A stretch of 64,000 nucleotides of DNA from HGM11368 sp051883455 (GCA_051883455.1 JBJETT010000007.1:1-64000); one strand, 5' to 3'. Positions 15,863-24,845 are shown, counted from the first letter of the stretch. Program-made: numbers and translations. The notes: a model not told the origin generated them from the sequence alone.

Positions 15863-16950
15863 TATTTACCTTCCTTTACACGTACTATCACGGGTTGACC
15901 GCCCGCAGGAGCATATATATTGCTAACGTTGGGCTCCATAGTTCTTATAGCCGCCTCTTCGCTGGCAATATACACCTTGTCATCGTATTCTCCCACCACC
16001 ATCGAGCGGAGTTTTAGACGGTCGTTGAGTGCCATCAGTCCGCCTTCGAAGCCTAGCACTATCGAGAAAGGACCCGTAATCAAGAGGCTGGAGAATACCG
16101 TTCTTAGATACTTGAGTTTTTCGGCTTCTTTAGGCTCTTTTCTTGCAATGGTCTCCCAGAACGGTGCGGTTATGACGGAAGCCGTCTCCTCTAAGGTCAA
16201 GCCTTGGCGACGTAGTAGATAGTCGGCTATATAGGTGATGACCTCGGTATCTGTCTGCAAGGTGCATTTGTAACCGAACATCTCGATAAAACGTCTATTG
16301 GCGTCGTAAGAAGAAATCTCGCCGTTGTGCACGATAGAGTAGTCTAGCAAAGCAAAAGGGTGCGCGCCGCCCCACCAACCGGGGGTATTGGTCGGATATC
16401 TTCCGTGCGCCGTCCAGCTATAACCTTGATATTCGTCCAGACGATAAAATCTACCCACGTCCTCAGGGAAGCCAACGGCTTTGAACGCGCCCATATTTTT
16501 TCCGCACGAAAAGACGTACGTACCTTTTAGGCGGGTGTTTATCGTAGTAACTATCCTTACGACGTATTCTTTTTCGTCGAGTTGCATCGAAGCGAGCACC
16601 GACGCAAGAGGAGATACGAAGTAGCGCCAAATGAGAGGCTCGTCGGTTATCTCAGGGATTTTTCTCGTAGGGATATTTTCCGAACGCACGACCTCAAAGC
16701 TGTCTTTGAGAAATCTCTCGCACTCTTCACGGCAAGTTTGATTGTTATAGAAGATGTGCAATGCGTATTGGTCTTTGTATTCGGGATATATTCCGTATGC
16801 GGCGAAACCACCGCCGAGTCCGTTGCTTCTATCGTGCATAGGCTTCATACATTCGATGATTTTTTCTCCGCTCATCAAATTGCCTTCACGCGAAATTACG
16901 GCGGCGATAGCACAGCCCGAAGGAATACGAATCTGACCTTCTTTCAACAT
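15859..16950 (-). CDS. Class II glutamine amidotransferase subunit of glutamate synthase (GltB1-like)
   Basis: The 363-residue protein carries the N-terminal-nucleophile amidotransferase domain. The probable catalytic Cys is at position 13 in IPSGCAIAAVIS, so a 12-residue propeptide would have to be removed. Further family motifs are the conserved HGRYPTNTPGWWGGAHPF loop and YSIVHNGEISSYDANRR. It hydrolyses glutamine and passes ammonia to the FMN subunit encoded next, with which it overlaps by 4 bp. It is the first gene of the operon, and its start is preceded by GAGGT and by the attenuator-like leader at 16978-17035. Confidence 0.9.
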   Translation of the reverse strand: MLKEGQIRIPSGCAIAAVISREGNLMSGEKIIECMKPMHDRSNGLGGGFAAYGIYPEYKDQYALHIFYNNQTCREECERFLKDSFEVVRSENIPTRKIPEITDEPLIWRYFVSPLASVLASMQLDEKEYVVRIVTTINTRLKGTYVFSCGKNMGAFKAVGFPEDVGRFYRLDEYQGYSWTAHGRYPTNTPGWWGGAHPFALLDYSIVHNGEISSYDANRRFIEMFGYKCTLQTDTEVITYIADYLLRRQGLTLEETASVITAPFWETIARKEPKEAEKLKYLRTVFSSLLITGPFSIVLGFEGGLMALNDRLKLRSMVVGEYDDKVYIASEEAAIRTMEPNVSNIYAPAGGQPVIVRVKEGKY

Positions 16951-16977
16951 AATATTACCTCACAATATTTTATCAAT

Positions 16978-17035
16978 AAAAAAAGGCGTCCACCGAAGGG
17001 TATAAACCCATCGATGAACGCCTTTGCTCATCTAT
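16978..17035 (-). promoter_or_regulatory. Leader attenuator with ANTAR-type hexaloop hairpin
   Basis: On the minus strand the leader can form a terminator, AAAGGCGT with ACGCCT plus a seven-T run (16978-17025). It can alternatively form the hairpin GATGAGC-AAAGGC-GTTCATC (17013-17032), which uses the same AAAGGCGT. The alternative has a seven-pair stem and a six-base loop with A at position 1 and G at position 4, the ANTAR recognition pattern. Only one such hairpin is visible, whereas known ANTAR targets have two. Binding by the operon's own ANTAR protein is therefore a hypothesis. Confidence 0.6.
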
Positions 17036-17041
17036 ACTTCA

Positions 17042-17070
17042 ATATTACTCACTTTTTTGTACCTTGTCAA
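17042..17070 (-). promoter_or_regulatory. Sigma-A promoter of the split glutamate synthase operon
   Basis: On the minus strand TTGACA (17065-17070) and TAATAT (17042-17047) are 17 bp apart. Transcription would begin near 17035, right at the hexaloop hairpin. Confidence 0.75.
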
Positions 17071-17136
17071 CAATAGACGACAATTTTAGCAAAAAATCGA
17101 CTGCAAAAAAATTTGTAAAAAATTGCAGACAAATCG

Positions 17137-17165
17137 TTGACAACGGCTTGGTCAAGGAATATAAT
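17137..17165 (+). promoter_or_regulatory. Sigma-A promoter of the glnN nitrogen/purine/pyrimidine operon
   Basis: TTGACA (17137-17142) and TATAAT (17160-17165) are separated by exactly 17 bp. It is divergent from the glutamate synthase promoter, with about 66 bp between the two -35 boxes. Confidence 0.8.
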
Positions 17166-17186
17166 GATGACGTAATCAAGGCAACG

Positions 17187-17218
17187 GCGTCTTAGAGTTA
17201 TCTCTTAGACGCTTTTTT
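17187..17218 (+). terminator. First terminator in glnN leader
   Basis: GCGTCTTAGAG pairs with CTCTTAGACGC and is followed by six T. It lies only about 15 bases after the predicted transcription start and about 90 bases before glnN, so it must be an attenuator if the promoter at 17137 drives glnN. Confidence 0.75.
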
Positions 17219-17242
17219 ATTTGGTTACGAATTATCAATATA

Positions 17243-17295
17243 GTAAGACAAAGGCAATGGAGTCTTGATATCAAGCCCCATTGTCTTATTTTTTT
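17243..17295 (+). terminator. Second terminator/attenuator in glnN leader
   Basis: TAAGAC with GTCTTA (17283-17288), plus inner CAATGG/CCATTG and CTTGATATCAAG, form a long hairpin followed by seven T directly before the glnN ribosome site. AAGAC (17244-17248) can instead pair with a nearer GTCTT (17262-17266), enclosing a loop that begins AAAGGC. This is a clear either/or structure. Confidence 0.7.
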
Positions 17296-17308
17296 AAGGA
17301 GAACTAAT

Positions 17309-19405
17309 ATGGAAACAGTAAGCGAAATGTTTGGAAGTTTAGTCTTTGACGACAGAGTAATGAAAGCCAACCTCTCCGCCAAGGTATATCAATCCCTCAA
17401 AAAGACTATCGACGAGGGAGCGCAACTCGACTTGTCGGTTGCCAACGCCGTTGCTACGGCAATGAAGGATTGGGCGATATCCAAAGGTGCCACTCACTTT
17501 ACTCACTGGTTCCAACCTCTTACGGGCATCACGGCGGAAAAGCACGACAGCTTTATCACACCCGCTCCAGACGGTAGAGTAATAATGGAGTTTTCGGGCA
17601 AAGAACTCATCAAGGGTGAGCCTGACGCTTCGAGTTTTCCTTCGGGCGGTATCAGAGCTACTTTTGAGGCGAGAGGCTATACGGCGTGGGACCCGACTTC
17701 TTACGCTTTTATCAAGGGCAAGACCTTGTGTATTCCTACCGCGTTTTGCTCCTACGGCGGCGAGGCGCTTGACAAAAAGACGCCTTTGCTCCGTTCTATG
17801 GAAGCCCTCAATAAGCAAGCCTTGAGAGTGCTCAGACTCTTTGGCAATACCGACGTCAAATGCGTACGCACTTCGGTAGGTCCCGAGCAAGAATACTTCC
17901 TTGTAGACAAGGCAATGTTCGATGCGCGCAAGGATCTCGTATTTACGGGTAGAACGCTCTTCGGCGCCAAGTCGCCTAAGGGACAGGAGATGGAAGACCA
18001 CTACTTCGGTATGATTAAGCCTAGGGTAGCGGCATATATGCAAGACCTCAACGAAGAATTGTGGAAGCTCGGCATTCTTGCCAAGACGGAACACAACGAG
18101 GTAGCTCCTGCGCAACATGAGCTTGCGCCAATCTATACCACGACCAACATCGCCACCGACCACAACCAGCTTACGATGGAGATAATGCAAAAGGTTGCCC
18201 TCAAACACGGACTCGTTTGCTTGCTCCACGAAAAGCCTTTCGCAGGAGTCAACGGTAGCGGAAAACACAACAACTGGTCTATGGCAACCGACACGGGAGT
18301 CAACCTCTTGTCACCGGGCGAAACGCCTTACGAAAACGCACAATTCTTGCTTTTCCTCTGTGCAGTTATCAAGGCTGTGGACGACTATCAAGATTTGCTT
18401 AGATTGTCGGTAGCAACGGCAGGCAACGACCATCGTCTCGGTGCCAACGAAGCTCCACCTGCAGTCGTATCAATCTTCTTGGGCGACGAGTTGACGGCTA
18501 TATTGGAAGCTATCGAGAGCGACAAGCCTTACAGCGGTACCAAAAAGACGACGCTCAAACTAGGCGTAGACGTTTTGCCTAAGTTTGCAAGGGATACGAC
18601 AGACCGCAACAGAACCTCCCCGTTTGCCTTTACGGGCAACAAATTCGAGTTCCGTATGCTCGGCTCGTCCAACAGTATTTCGTGTGCCAATATTATGCTC
18701 AACTCGGCGGTTGCGGAGTCGCTCAAGATTTACGCAGATAGGCTCGAAGGGGCAGACAACTTCGAAGAGGCATTGCACGATATGATCAAGAAGACTATCA
18801 AAGACCACAAGCGCATCTTGTTCAACGGCAACGGCTACGACGACGCTTGGATAGAAGAGGCTACGCAAAAGAGAGGCTTGCTCAACTATCGCACGACGCC
18901 TGATTGCATGCCACACCTCGTTGACAAAAAGAACGTCGACATGCTCACTTCTCACAACGTCTTTACTGAGAAAGAGCTCTATTCTCGTGTAGAGATTATG
19001 CTAGACAACTATTGCAAGACGATAGTCATCGAAGCAAGCACTATGGTGGATATGGCAAGAAAACAAATCTTGCCTGCAATCGAGTCCTATATCAAAGAGC
19101 TAAGCGACACGGCGGTTGCTAAGAAGGCGTTTATGCCTGAAGCAACTTGTGCAACCGAGAAGAAGACGGTTGCCAGATTGTCGATTTTGACCGAGCAAAT
19201 TATTGCCAAGACGGAAGAGCTCGAGGACGAAGTAGTCAAATTAAAATTCATCACCGATATCGAGCAAAAGAGCTACGTCATCAGAGACAACGTGTTGTCG
19301 CTCATGTCGCAACTTAGAGCGGTAGCGGACGAGGCAGAGACGCTTACGGCAGAAAAATATTGGCCGTTCCCAACCTACGGCGACTTGCTCTTTGGAGTCA
19401 AGTAA
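17309..19405 (+). CDS. glnN: Glutamine synthetase type III
   Basis: The 698-residue enzyme is of the GSIII family, about 700 residues and much longer than GlnA. The signatures GIRATFEARGYTAWDPTSYAF, ETEH-type KTEHNEVAPAQHELAP, NGSGKHNNWS and AGNDHRLGANEAPPA are all present. The ATP-binding and glutamate-binding segments follow. The GSIII-specific C-terminal helical extension is complete, ending in the typical YWPFPTYGDLLF. It assimilates ammonia in the cytoplasm, and is usually induced under nitrogen limitation in Bacteroides and Clostridia. It is preceded by AAGGAG and by two attenuator-like terminators, and followed 58 bp later by amt. Confidence 0.97.
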   Translation: METVSEMFGSLVFDDRVMKANLSAKVYQSLKKTIDEGAQLDLSVANAVATAMKDWAISKGATHFTHWFQPLTGITAEKHDSFITPAPDGRVIMEFSGKELIKGEPDASSFPSGGIRATFEARGYTAWDPTSYAFIKGKTLCIPTAFCSYGGEALDKKTPLLRSMEALNKQALRVLRLFGNTDVKCVRTSVGPEQEYFLVDKAMFDARKDLVFTGRTLFGAKSPKGQEMEDHYFGMIKPRVAAYMQDLNEELWKLGILAKTEHNEVAPAQHELAPIYTTTNIATDHNQLTMEIMQKVALKHGLVCLLHEKPFAGVNGSGKHNNWSMATDTGVNLLSPGETPYENAQFLLFLCAVIKAVDDYQDLLRLSVATAGNDHRLGANEAPPAVVSIFLGDELTAILEAIESDKPYSGTKKTTLKLGVDVLPKFARDTTDRNRTSPFAFTGNKFEFRMLGSSNSISCANIMLNSAVAESLKIYADRLEGADNFEEALHDMIKKTIKDHKRILFNGNGYDDAWIEEATQKRGLLNYRTTPDCMPHLVDKKNVDMLTSHNVFTEKELYSRVEIMLDNYCKTIVIEASTMVDMARKQILPAIESYIKELSDTAVAKKAFMPEATCATEKKTVARLSILTEQIIAKTEELEDEVVKLKFITDIEQKSYVIRDNVLSLMSQLRAVADEAETLTAEKYWPFPTYGDLLFGVK

Positions 19406-19416
19406 ACGCCAAAAAG

Positions 19417-19430
19417 TCGATACGTGTCGA
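19417..19430. repeat. TCGATACGTGTCGA near-palindrome, glnN-amt gap
   Basis: Identical to the 14 bp at 86-99 and one base from 37278-37291. A further half-site TATCGA occurs at 19441-19446. No T-run follows here, so it is not a simple terminator; a binding site is possible. Confidence 0.5.
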
Positions 19431-19463
19431 CAAAAACGCGTATCGAGCTGAGAGGATAGACTT

Positions 19464-21185
19464 ATGACAATAGAATTTTGGTATCTAATAGGAGCAGCAT
19501 TGGTATTCTTTATGCAGGCGGGCTTTGCGATGGTAGAGACAGGCTTTACCAGAGCAAAAAACGCAGGCAACATAATAATGAAAAACCTTATGGACTTCTG
19601 CATAGGCACCGTCGTATTTTCCTTGCTTGGCTTTGGAATTATGATGGGTGAGGACGCACTCTTCGGTCTTATCGGAATTCCTAATATGGATTTGTGGGTA
19701 CATTTCAAAGATTTTATAGCAAGTCCCGAGGAGGGATTTACCGGCGCGTCGACCTTCGTGTTCAACCTAGTATTTTGCGCAACGACGGCGACGATAGTGT
19801 CGGGTTCTATGGCGGAGCGTACCAAGTTTATATCGTATTGTATATATTCCGCCGTTATTTCCCTCTTTATTTATCCAATCGAAGCACACTGGATATGGGG
19901 CGGCGGCTGGCTGTCGGCACTAGGCTTCCACGATTACGCAGGCTCGACGGCTATACATATGGTTGGCGGTATCGCAGCGCTGGTAGGAGCAATCTTCCTC
20001 GGACCTCGTATCGGCAAATACGTCAAGGACAAGTCGGGCAAGGTAGTCAAGGTCAACGCAATCCCCGGTCACTCTATACCGCTTGGCGCTTTGGGCGCGT
20101 TCATATTGTGGTTTGGCTGGTACGGATTTAACGGTGCGGCTGCAACTTCTCCGTCGGAGCTTGCAACGATATTCCTCAATACGACCATAGCACCTGCGGT
20201 AGCAACTGTCACCACTATGATATTTACTTGGGTCAAAAACGGCAAACCCGACGTGTCAATGTGCATCAACGCATGTTTGGCGGGACTCGTAGCCGTAACG
20301 GCAGGTTGTGACTGCTTCGACGCTATAGGCTCTACTGTAGTAGGTTTGGTAGCGGGTATATTGGTCGTATTGGTAGTCGAAGGCTTGGATCTAAAGCTTC
20401 ATATCGACGACCCTGTGGGCGCGGTAGGCGTACACATGGCAAATGGCATTTGGGGTACGCTCGCGGTAGGTCTTTTGGCTAACCCCGACGCACCTGCGGG
20501 ACTCGACGGCTTGTTCTACACCGGCAAGTGGTACCAAATCGGAGTACAAGCATTGGGCTTCGTAGCGGTAGCGGCATATACGGCGTTGATGATGATAGCT
20601 TGCTTTGTGATTATCAAGAAGACTATCGGACTTAGAGTAACCAAAGAAGAAGAAATCAAAGGTCTTGACAGCACCGAACACGGCTTGCCAAGCGCATACG
20701 CCGACTTTGCTCCGTCGACGGTTGCATACGCCGATTATATCAGCGAAGACACCGTGGTAGTAACGGGACAGACGCCTGTATCTGAAGCGGTCGTAGTCAA
20801 GAAAGCACCGTCCTTCGTTGCGGAAGGTACGCCTAAGTTTACCAAGGTAGAAATCATCTTCAAGGAAGAGAGGCTCTACGCACTCAAAGACGCGATGAGC
20901 AAGCTTGGCATCACGGGCATGACTGTATCGCACGTTATGGGTTACGGACAACAAAAGGGCAAACCGGAATTCTATCGTGGCGTAGCGGTGGAGAGCAACT
21001 TGTTGCCTAAGGTACAAGTGGATATCGTAGTCAGCAAGATACCTGTCCAAGACGTCATCGAAACGGCTAAGAAGGTACTTTATACGGGACATATCGGCGA
21101 CGGAAAGATATTCGTTTACGACGTCGAAAACGTAGTCAAAGTGCGTACCGGAGAAGAAGGTTACGACGCTTTGCAAGACGACTAA
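19464..21185 (+). CDS. amt: Ammonium transporter fused to a C-terminal PII domain
   Basis: Residues 1 to about 400 form an eleven-helix Amt transporter. Recognisable features are the start FWYLIGAALVFFMQAGFAMVE, FCATTATIVSGSMAER, the twin-His pore regions (HMVGGIAALVGA and HMANGIWGTLAVG) and PVGAVGVHMANG. After a flexible linker (about 405-455), residues 457-573 are a PII (GlnB/GlnK) domain. It starts KFTKVEIIFKEERLYALKDAM, has a T-loop with GYGQQKGKPEFYRG (the tyrosine of PII retained) and the ATP-binding TGHIGDGKIFV. PII normally plugs AmtB as a separate trimer; here the regulator is tethered. Uptake is thus probably gated by ATP/ADP and 2-oxoglutarate. GAGAGGA precedes the ATG. Confidence 0.95.
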   Translation: MTIEFWYLIGAALVFFMQAGFAMVETGFTRAKNAGNIIMKNLMDFCIGTVVFSLLGFGIMMGEDALFGLIGIPNMDLWVHFKDFIASPEEGFTGASTFVFNLVFCATTATIVSGSMAERTKFISYCIYSAVISLFIYPIEAHWIWGGGWLSALGFHDYAGSTAIHMVGGIAALVGAIFLGPRIGKYVKDKSGKVVKVNAIPGHSIPLGALGAFILWFGWYGFNGAAATSPSELATIFLNTTIAPAVATVTTMIFTWVKNGKPDVSMCINACLAGLVAVTAGCDCFDAIGSTVVGLVAGILVVLVVEGLDLKLHIDDPVGAVGVHMANGIWGTLAVGLLANPDAPAGLDGLFYTGKWYQIGVQALGFVAVAAYTALMMIACFVIIKKTIGLRVTKEEEIKGLDSTEHGLPSAYADFAPSTVAYADYISEDTVVVTGQTPVSEAVVVKKAPSFVAEGTPKFTKVEIIFKEERLYALKDAMSKLGITGMTVSHVMGYGQQKGKPEFYRGVAVESNLLPKVQVDIVVSKIPVQDVIETAKKVLYTGHIGDGKIFVYDVENVVKVRTGEEGYDALQDD

Positions 21186-21199
21186 AAGTCATATACGCA

Positions 21200-21252
21200 C
21201 CGACCGCTCTATATTGGGCGGTCGGGCAAAACGTGTAAAAGGCAACTTTTAC
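21200..21252 (+). promoter_or_regulatory. Two hairpins in the amt-asnB gap
   Basis: CGACCGC/GCGGTCG (21201-21224) and the perfect hairpin GTAAAAG-GCAA-CTTTTAC (21235-21252) lie one after the other. The second ends just before the asnB ribosome site. Neither has a T-run, so they look like mRNA stability or processing elements rather than terminators. Confidence 0.45.
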
Positions 21253-21265
21253 CAAAGGAGTTATT

Positions 21266-22843
21266 ATGTGCGGAATAATGGGATATTGTGGCAAGAGTGC
21301 CACGATGCAAGCCTTTGAACAAGGTTTTCAAAAGACGGTGTCAAGAGGACCCGATCAAACTAGAATTATAACCTTGCCGTCGGGTATTTTAGGTTTTCAT
21401 CGACTGGCAATAATGGGATTGACAGAGAGCGGAATGCAACCTTTTGGGTTGGATTCTGATTACGTTGTATGTAACGGAGAAATTTACGGCTTTGAAAAAA
21501 TCAAGGAAAAGTTGGAGAGTAAATACACTTTCGTCAGTCAGTCTGACTGCGAGGTATTGCTCCCTATGTATAGAGAATACGGCGTGGATATGTTTGCAAT
21601 GCTCGACGCCGAGTTTGCGTGTATTATCTACGACGGACGTAAGGATAGCTTTATTGCGGCAAGAGATCCGATAGGCATCAGACCGCTATATTACGGCTAC
21701 GACAAAGAGGGTACGATAGTATTTGCCAGCGAAGCCAAAAACCTCGTAGGACTGGTGGGCGAGATAATGCCTTTTCCACCGGGACACTATTACGAAGACG
21801 GTAAGTTTGTATGCTACAACGATATAACCAAGGTCGAGAATGTGTGCTACGACGATATCGACACTGTTTGCGCTAATATCAAGTCAAAGCTCGTGGCTGG
21901 CGTAGAGAAACGATTGGTTGCCGACGCCAAGGTGGGCTTTTTGTTGTCGGGTGGATTGGATAGTTCGCTAGTGTGCGCCATTGCTGCAAAAAAGAGCGAC
22001 AAGCCTATACGAACCTTCGCCATAGGTATGAGCGAGGACGCTATAGACCTCAAGTACGCCAAGCAAGTTGCCGACTATATCGGCAGCGACCATACCGAGG
22101 TCATAATCACCAAGCAAGACGTGCTTGACGCACTCGAGGAAGTCATCGCTATGCTCGGCACATACGACATCACCACCATTAGAGCAAGTATGGGTATGTA
22201 TCTCATATGCAAAGCCATACATCAAAACACCGATATTAGGGTGCTACTTACGGGCGAGATATCCGACGAATTGTTCGGATACAAATATACCGACTTTGCT
22301 CCTAACGCCGAGGCTTTCCAACAAGAGGCTGTCAAGAGAGTCAAAGAATTGCATATGTACGACGTGCTCAGAGCCGACAGGTGTATATCCGTCAACTCGT
22401 TGGAAGCGAGAGTGCCTTTCGGCGACCTCGACTTCGTCAAATACGTCATGGCGATAGACCCTGCCAAGAAAATCAACGTTTACAACAAGGGCAAGTACCT
22501 ATTGCGTAGAGCCTTCGAGGGCGACTATCTGCCTTACGACATTCTTTATAGAGAAAAGGCTGCGTTTTCCGATGCGGTAGGTCACTCGATGGTGGACTAT
22601 CTCAAAGAATACGCCGAGTCGCGGTTTACCGACGAGAGATTCGAGCAAGAAAAAGCCAAGTATTCCCACGCACAGCCTTTTACCAAAGAGTCGCTGCTAT
22701 ATAGAGAGATATTCGAAAAATACTATCCTCACCAAAGCGCAATGGTGGTAGATTTTTGGATGCCTAACAAGGCTTGGGAAGGTTGCAACGTCAACGACCC
22801 GTCCGCCAGAGTTTTGTCTAACTACGGCGCAAGCGGAAAATAA
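21266..22843 (+). CDS. asnB: Asparagine synthetase (glutamine-hydrolysing)
   Basis: The 525-residue enzyme makes asparagine from aspartate, glutamine and ATP. It has a class II amidotransferase domain with nucleophile Cys2 (MCGIMGYCG) and the NGEIYGF glutamine-binding segment. A synthetase domain follows with the pyrophosphate loop SGGLDSS at 228-234 and the GEISDELFGYKY motif. Its length is close to E. coli AsnB. AAAGGAG precedes the ATG. It opens the run of amidotransferase and nucleotide genes that continues to carB, with purC 14 bp downstream. Confidence 0.96.
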   Translation: MCGIMGYCGKSATMQAFEQGFQKTVSRGPDQTRIITLPSGILGFHRLAIMGLTESGMQPFGLDSDYVVCNGEIYGFEKIKEKLESKYTFVSQSDCEVLLPMYREYGVDMFAMLDAEFACIIYDGRKDSFIAARDPIGIRPLYYGYDKEGTIVFASEAKNLVGLVGEIMPFPPGHYYEDGKFVCYNDITKVENVCYDDIDTVCANIKSKLVAGVEKRLVADAKVGFLLSGGLDSSLVCAIAAKKSDKPIRTFAIGMSEDAIDLKYAKQVADYIGSDHTEVIITKQDVLDALEEVIAMLGTYDITTIRASMGMYLICKAIHQNTDIRVLLTGEISDELFGYKYTDFAPNAEAFQQEAVKRVKELHMYDVLRADRCISVNSLEARVPFGDLDFVKYVMAIDPAKKINVYNKGKYLLRRAFEGDYLPYDILYREKAAFSDAVGHSMVDYLKEYAESRFTDERFEQEKAKYSHAQPFTKESLLYREIFEKYYPHQSAMVVDFWMPNKAWEGCNVNDPSARVLSNYGASGK

Positions 22844-22857
22844 TATAGGAGAAGTAT

Positions 22858-23562
22858 ATGAACAAACTTACACAGTTGTACGAAGGCAAAGCAAAAAAGG
22901 TTTTTGCCACCGAAGAAAGAGACGAGTTGATTGTGTCCTACAAAGATTCGGCAACGGCATTTAACGGCGAAAAGAAAGGCACGATAGAGGGCAAAGGCGA
23001 AATCAACAACAAGATGAGCAACTATCTATTTTGTTTGTTGGAAAAAGAAGGAATACCTACCCACTATATTAGAGAGCTCAATTCTCGCGAAACGCTAGTA
23101 AAAAAGGTAGAAATCGTGCCACTCGAAGTCATAATTCGCAACGTGGCGGCGGGCAGTTTTTCTAAGAAATTAGGCATTGCCGAAGGCACGGCACTGTTGC
23201 AACCGACGATAGAGTTTTCTTACAAAAACGACGCTCTCGGCGACCCGTTTATCAACTCGTATTACGCGCTGGCACTCGGGCTAGCAACTCAAGACGAGAT
23301 TGATACCATTATCAGATATGCTTTTGCCGTCAACGAGGTGCTCAAAGCCAAGTTTCTGGAAGTGGGGCTAAAACTCATTGACTTCAAGTTGGAGTTTGGT
23401 AGATTTCATAAGCAAATTATTCTTGCCGACGAGATTTCTCCCGACACGTGTCGACTGTGGGACTCTCAAACCAACGAGAAGCTTGACAAAGACCGCTTCC
23501 GTAGAGACCTTGGCGGCGTAGAGGAAGCATATCAAGAAGTATTTAGAAGATTGATGAAATAG
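22858..23562 (+). CDS. purC: SAICAR synthase
   Basis: The 234-residue enzyme ligates aspartate to CAIR in de novo purine synthesis. Family landmarks are LYEGKAKKVFAT at the N-terminus, the FNGEKKGTIEGKG loop, PLEVIIRNVAAGS and LIDFKLEFGR, followed by LADEISPDTCRLWD. Length is as expected for bacterial PurC. It is spaced 14 bp after asnB and 8 bp before purA. The rest of the early purine pathway (purD, E, K, L, M, N, H) is absent from this window. Confidence 0.97.
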   Translation: MNKLTQLYEGKAKKVFATEERDELIVSYKDSATAFNGEKKGTIEGKGEINNKMSNYLFCLLEKEGIPTHYIRELNSRETLVKKVEIVPLEVIIRNVAAGSFSKKLGIAEGTALLQPTIEFSYKNDALGDPFINSYYALALGLATQDEIDTIIRYAFAVNEVLKAKFLEVGLKLIDFKLEFGRFHKQIILADEISPDTCRLWDSQTNEKLDKDRFRRDLGGVEEAYQEVFRRLMK

Positions 23563-23570
23563 GAGAAAAT

Positions 23571-24845
23571 ATGTCAAATTGTGTTATCGTAGGAATAAAT
23601 TGGGGCGACGAAGGCAAGGGCAGAATGGTTGACCTTATCACGCAAAATTACGACGTCGTCGTAAGATATCAAGGCGGAGGCAACGCAGGACACACCGTCA
23701 TCAACCAATATGGCAAATTTGCTTTGCACTTGTTGCCGTCGGGTATATTTAGAGAGGGCGTAATCAACGTGCTTGGCAACGGCGTAGCGCTAGACCCCGA
23801 AAATCTTTGGAAAGAGATATGCGGGGTAGAGAGCAAAGGCGTAGCAATCACGCCCGACAATCTCAAAATCAGCGATCGCGCGTCACTTTTGTTGCCTTGG
23901 CACAGAAGACTCGACGAGCTGGAAGAGCAAAGACTTGCCGACAAGAAGTACGGCTCTACCAAGCAAGGGATAGCACCTTTTTATTCGGACAAATACCAAA
24001 AAAAGACGATTATGGCGGGAGAGTTATTCTACCCCGAGCAGCTCAAAGCGCACCTACAAGACTTGTTGGAATGGAAAAACCTATATCTGACGGGCGTGTA
24101 CGGAGCAGAGCCTTGCACGATGCAAGAGATTGAAGAATGGATAGAGGGGTATTGTGAAAAAATCAAGCCCTATATCTGCGACGTGGGCAAGATACTCAAA
24201 GACGCGCAAAAAGAAGGCAAAAACATACTCTTCGAGGCACAGCTAGGGTCTCTTAGAGACCTCGATTACGGCATATACCCATACACTACCTCGTCCAACA
24301 CGACGGCGGCTTACGCTCCAATCGGCTCGGGCTTGCCAAGTGCAAAAATCGATGAAGTGATAGGCGTAGTCAAAGCTTATTCCACTTGCGTGGGCGAGGG
24401 TCCGTTCGTATGCGAGAGCTTTGGCGAAGAGGCGGACCAGCTCAGAGAAGCGGGTATGGAATACGGCGCCAAGACGGGTAGACCTAGAAGAGTCGGACCG
24501 ATAGACTTGGTTGCTACGCGATACGGCGTCGAAGTGCAAGGCGCAACTGCTATCGCTTTGACCAAACTCGACGTGCTGAGTTATATGGACAAAATACCCG
24601 TATGCAGTCATTATGAAATAAACGGAAAAAAGATTGATGAATTTCCTTTTCCAACGCTATTATCTAGCGCCCGACCTGTGATAGAATATATGGAGGGGTG
24701 GGGGTGCGATATATCTTCGGTCAGAAGATGGCAAGACCTACCTAAGCAAGCTCGCGACTACGTAGAGTATATCGAGAGCAAGATAGGCTGTCCAATCACC
24801 TACGTTTCGGTAGGACCTGAGAGAGATAGCATTATAATTAGATAA
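23571..24845 (+). CDS. purA: Adenylosuccinate synthetase
   Basis: The 424-residue enzyme uses GTP to join aspartate to IMP, the first step to AMP. The GTP/IMP loop WGDEGKGRMVD at the N-terminus, GGGNAGHT, the QLGSLRDLDYGIYPYTTSS segment and the GRPRRVGPIDL base-recognition motif are intact. The partner lyase purB follows after 81 bp that contain a perfect 14-bp palindrome. The start has GGAG seven bases upstream. Confidence 0.97.
   Translation: MSNCVIVGINWGDEGKGRMVDLITQNYDVVVRYQGGGNAGHTVINQYGKFALHLLPSGIFREGVINVLGNGVALDPENLWKEICGVESKGVAITPDNLKISDRASLLLPWHRRLDELEEQRLADKKYGSTKQGIAPFYSDKYQKKTIMAGELFYPEQLKAHLQDLLEWKNLYLTGVYGAEPCTMQEIEEWIEGYCEKIKPYICDVGKILKDAQKEGKNILFEAQLGSLRDLDYGIYPYTTSSNTTAAYAPIGSGLPSAKIDEVIGVVKAYSTCVGEGPFVCESFGEEADQLREAGMEYGAKTGRPRRVGPIDLVATRYGVEVQGATAIALTKLDVLSYMDKIPVCSHYEINGKKIDEFPFPTLLSSARPVIEYMEGWGCDISSVRRWQDLPKQARDYVEYIESKIGCPITYVSVGPERDSIIIR

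Noticed and set aside
17169..17218. ANTAR hexaloop in the first glnN terminator
   Set aside because: GACG and CGTC could pair, but the loop is 15 bases and the 5' arm lies at the predicted transcription start.
21186..21265. T-box or riboswitch ahead of asnB
   Set aside because: No T-box sequence AGGGTGGNACC, no terminator and only two simple hairpins.
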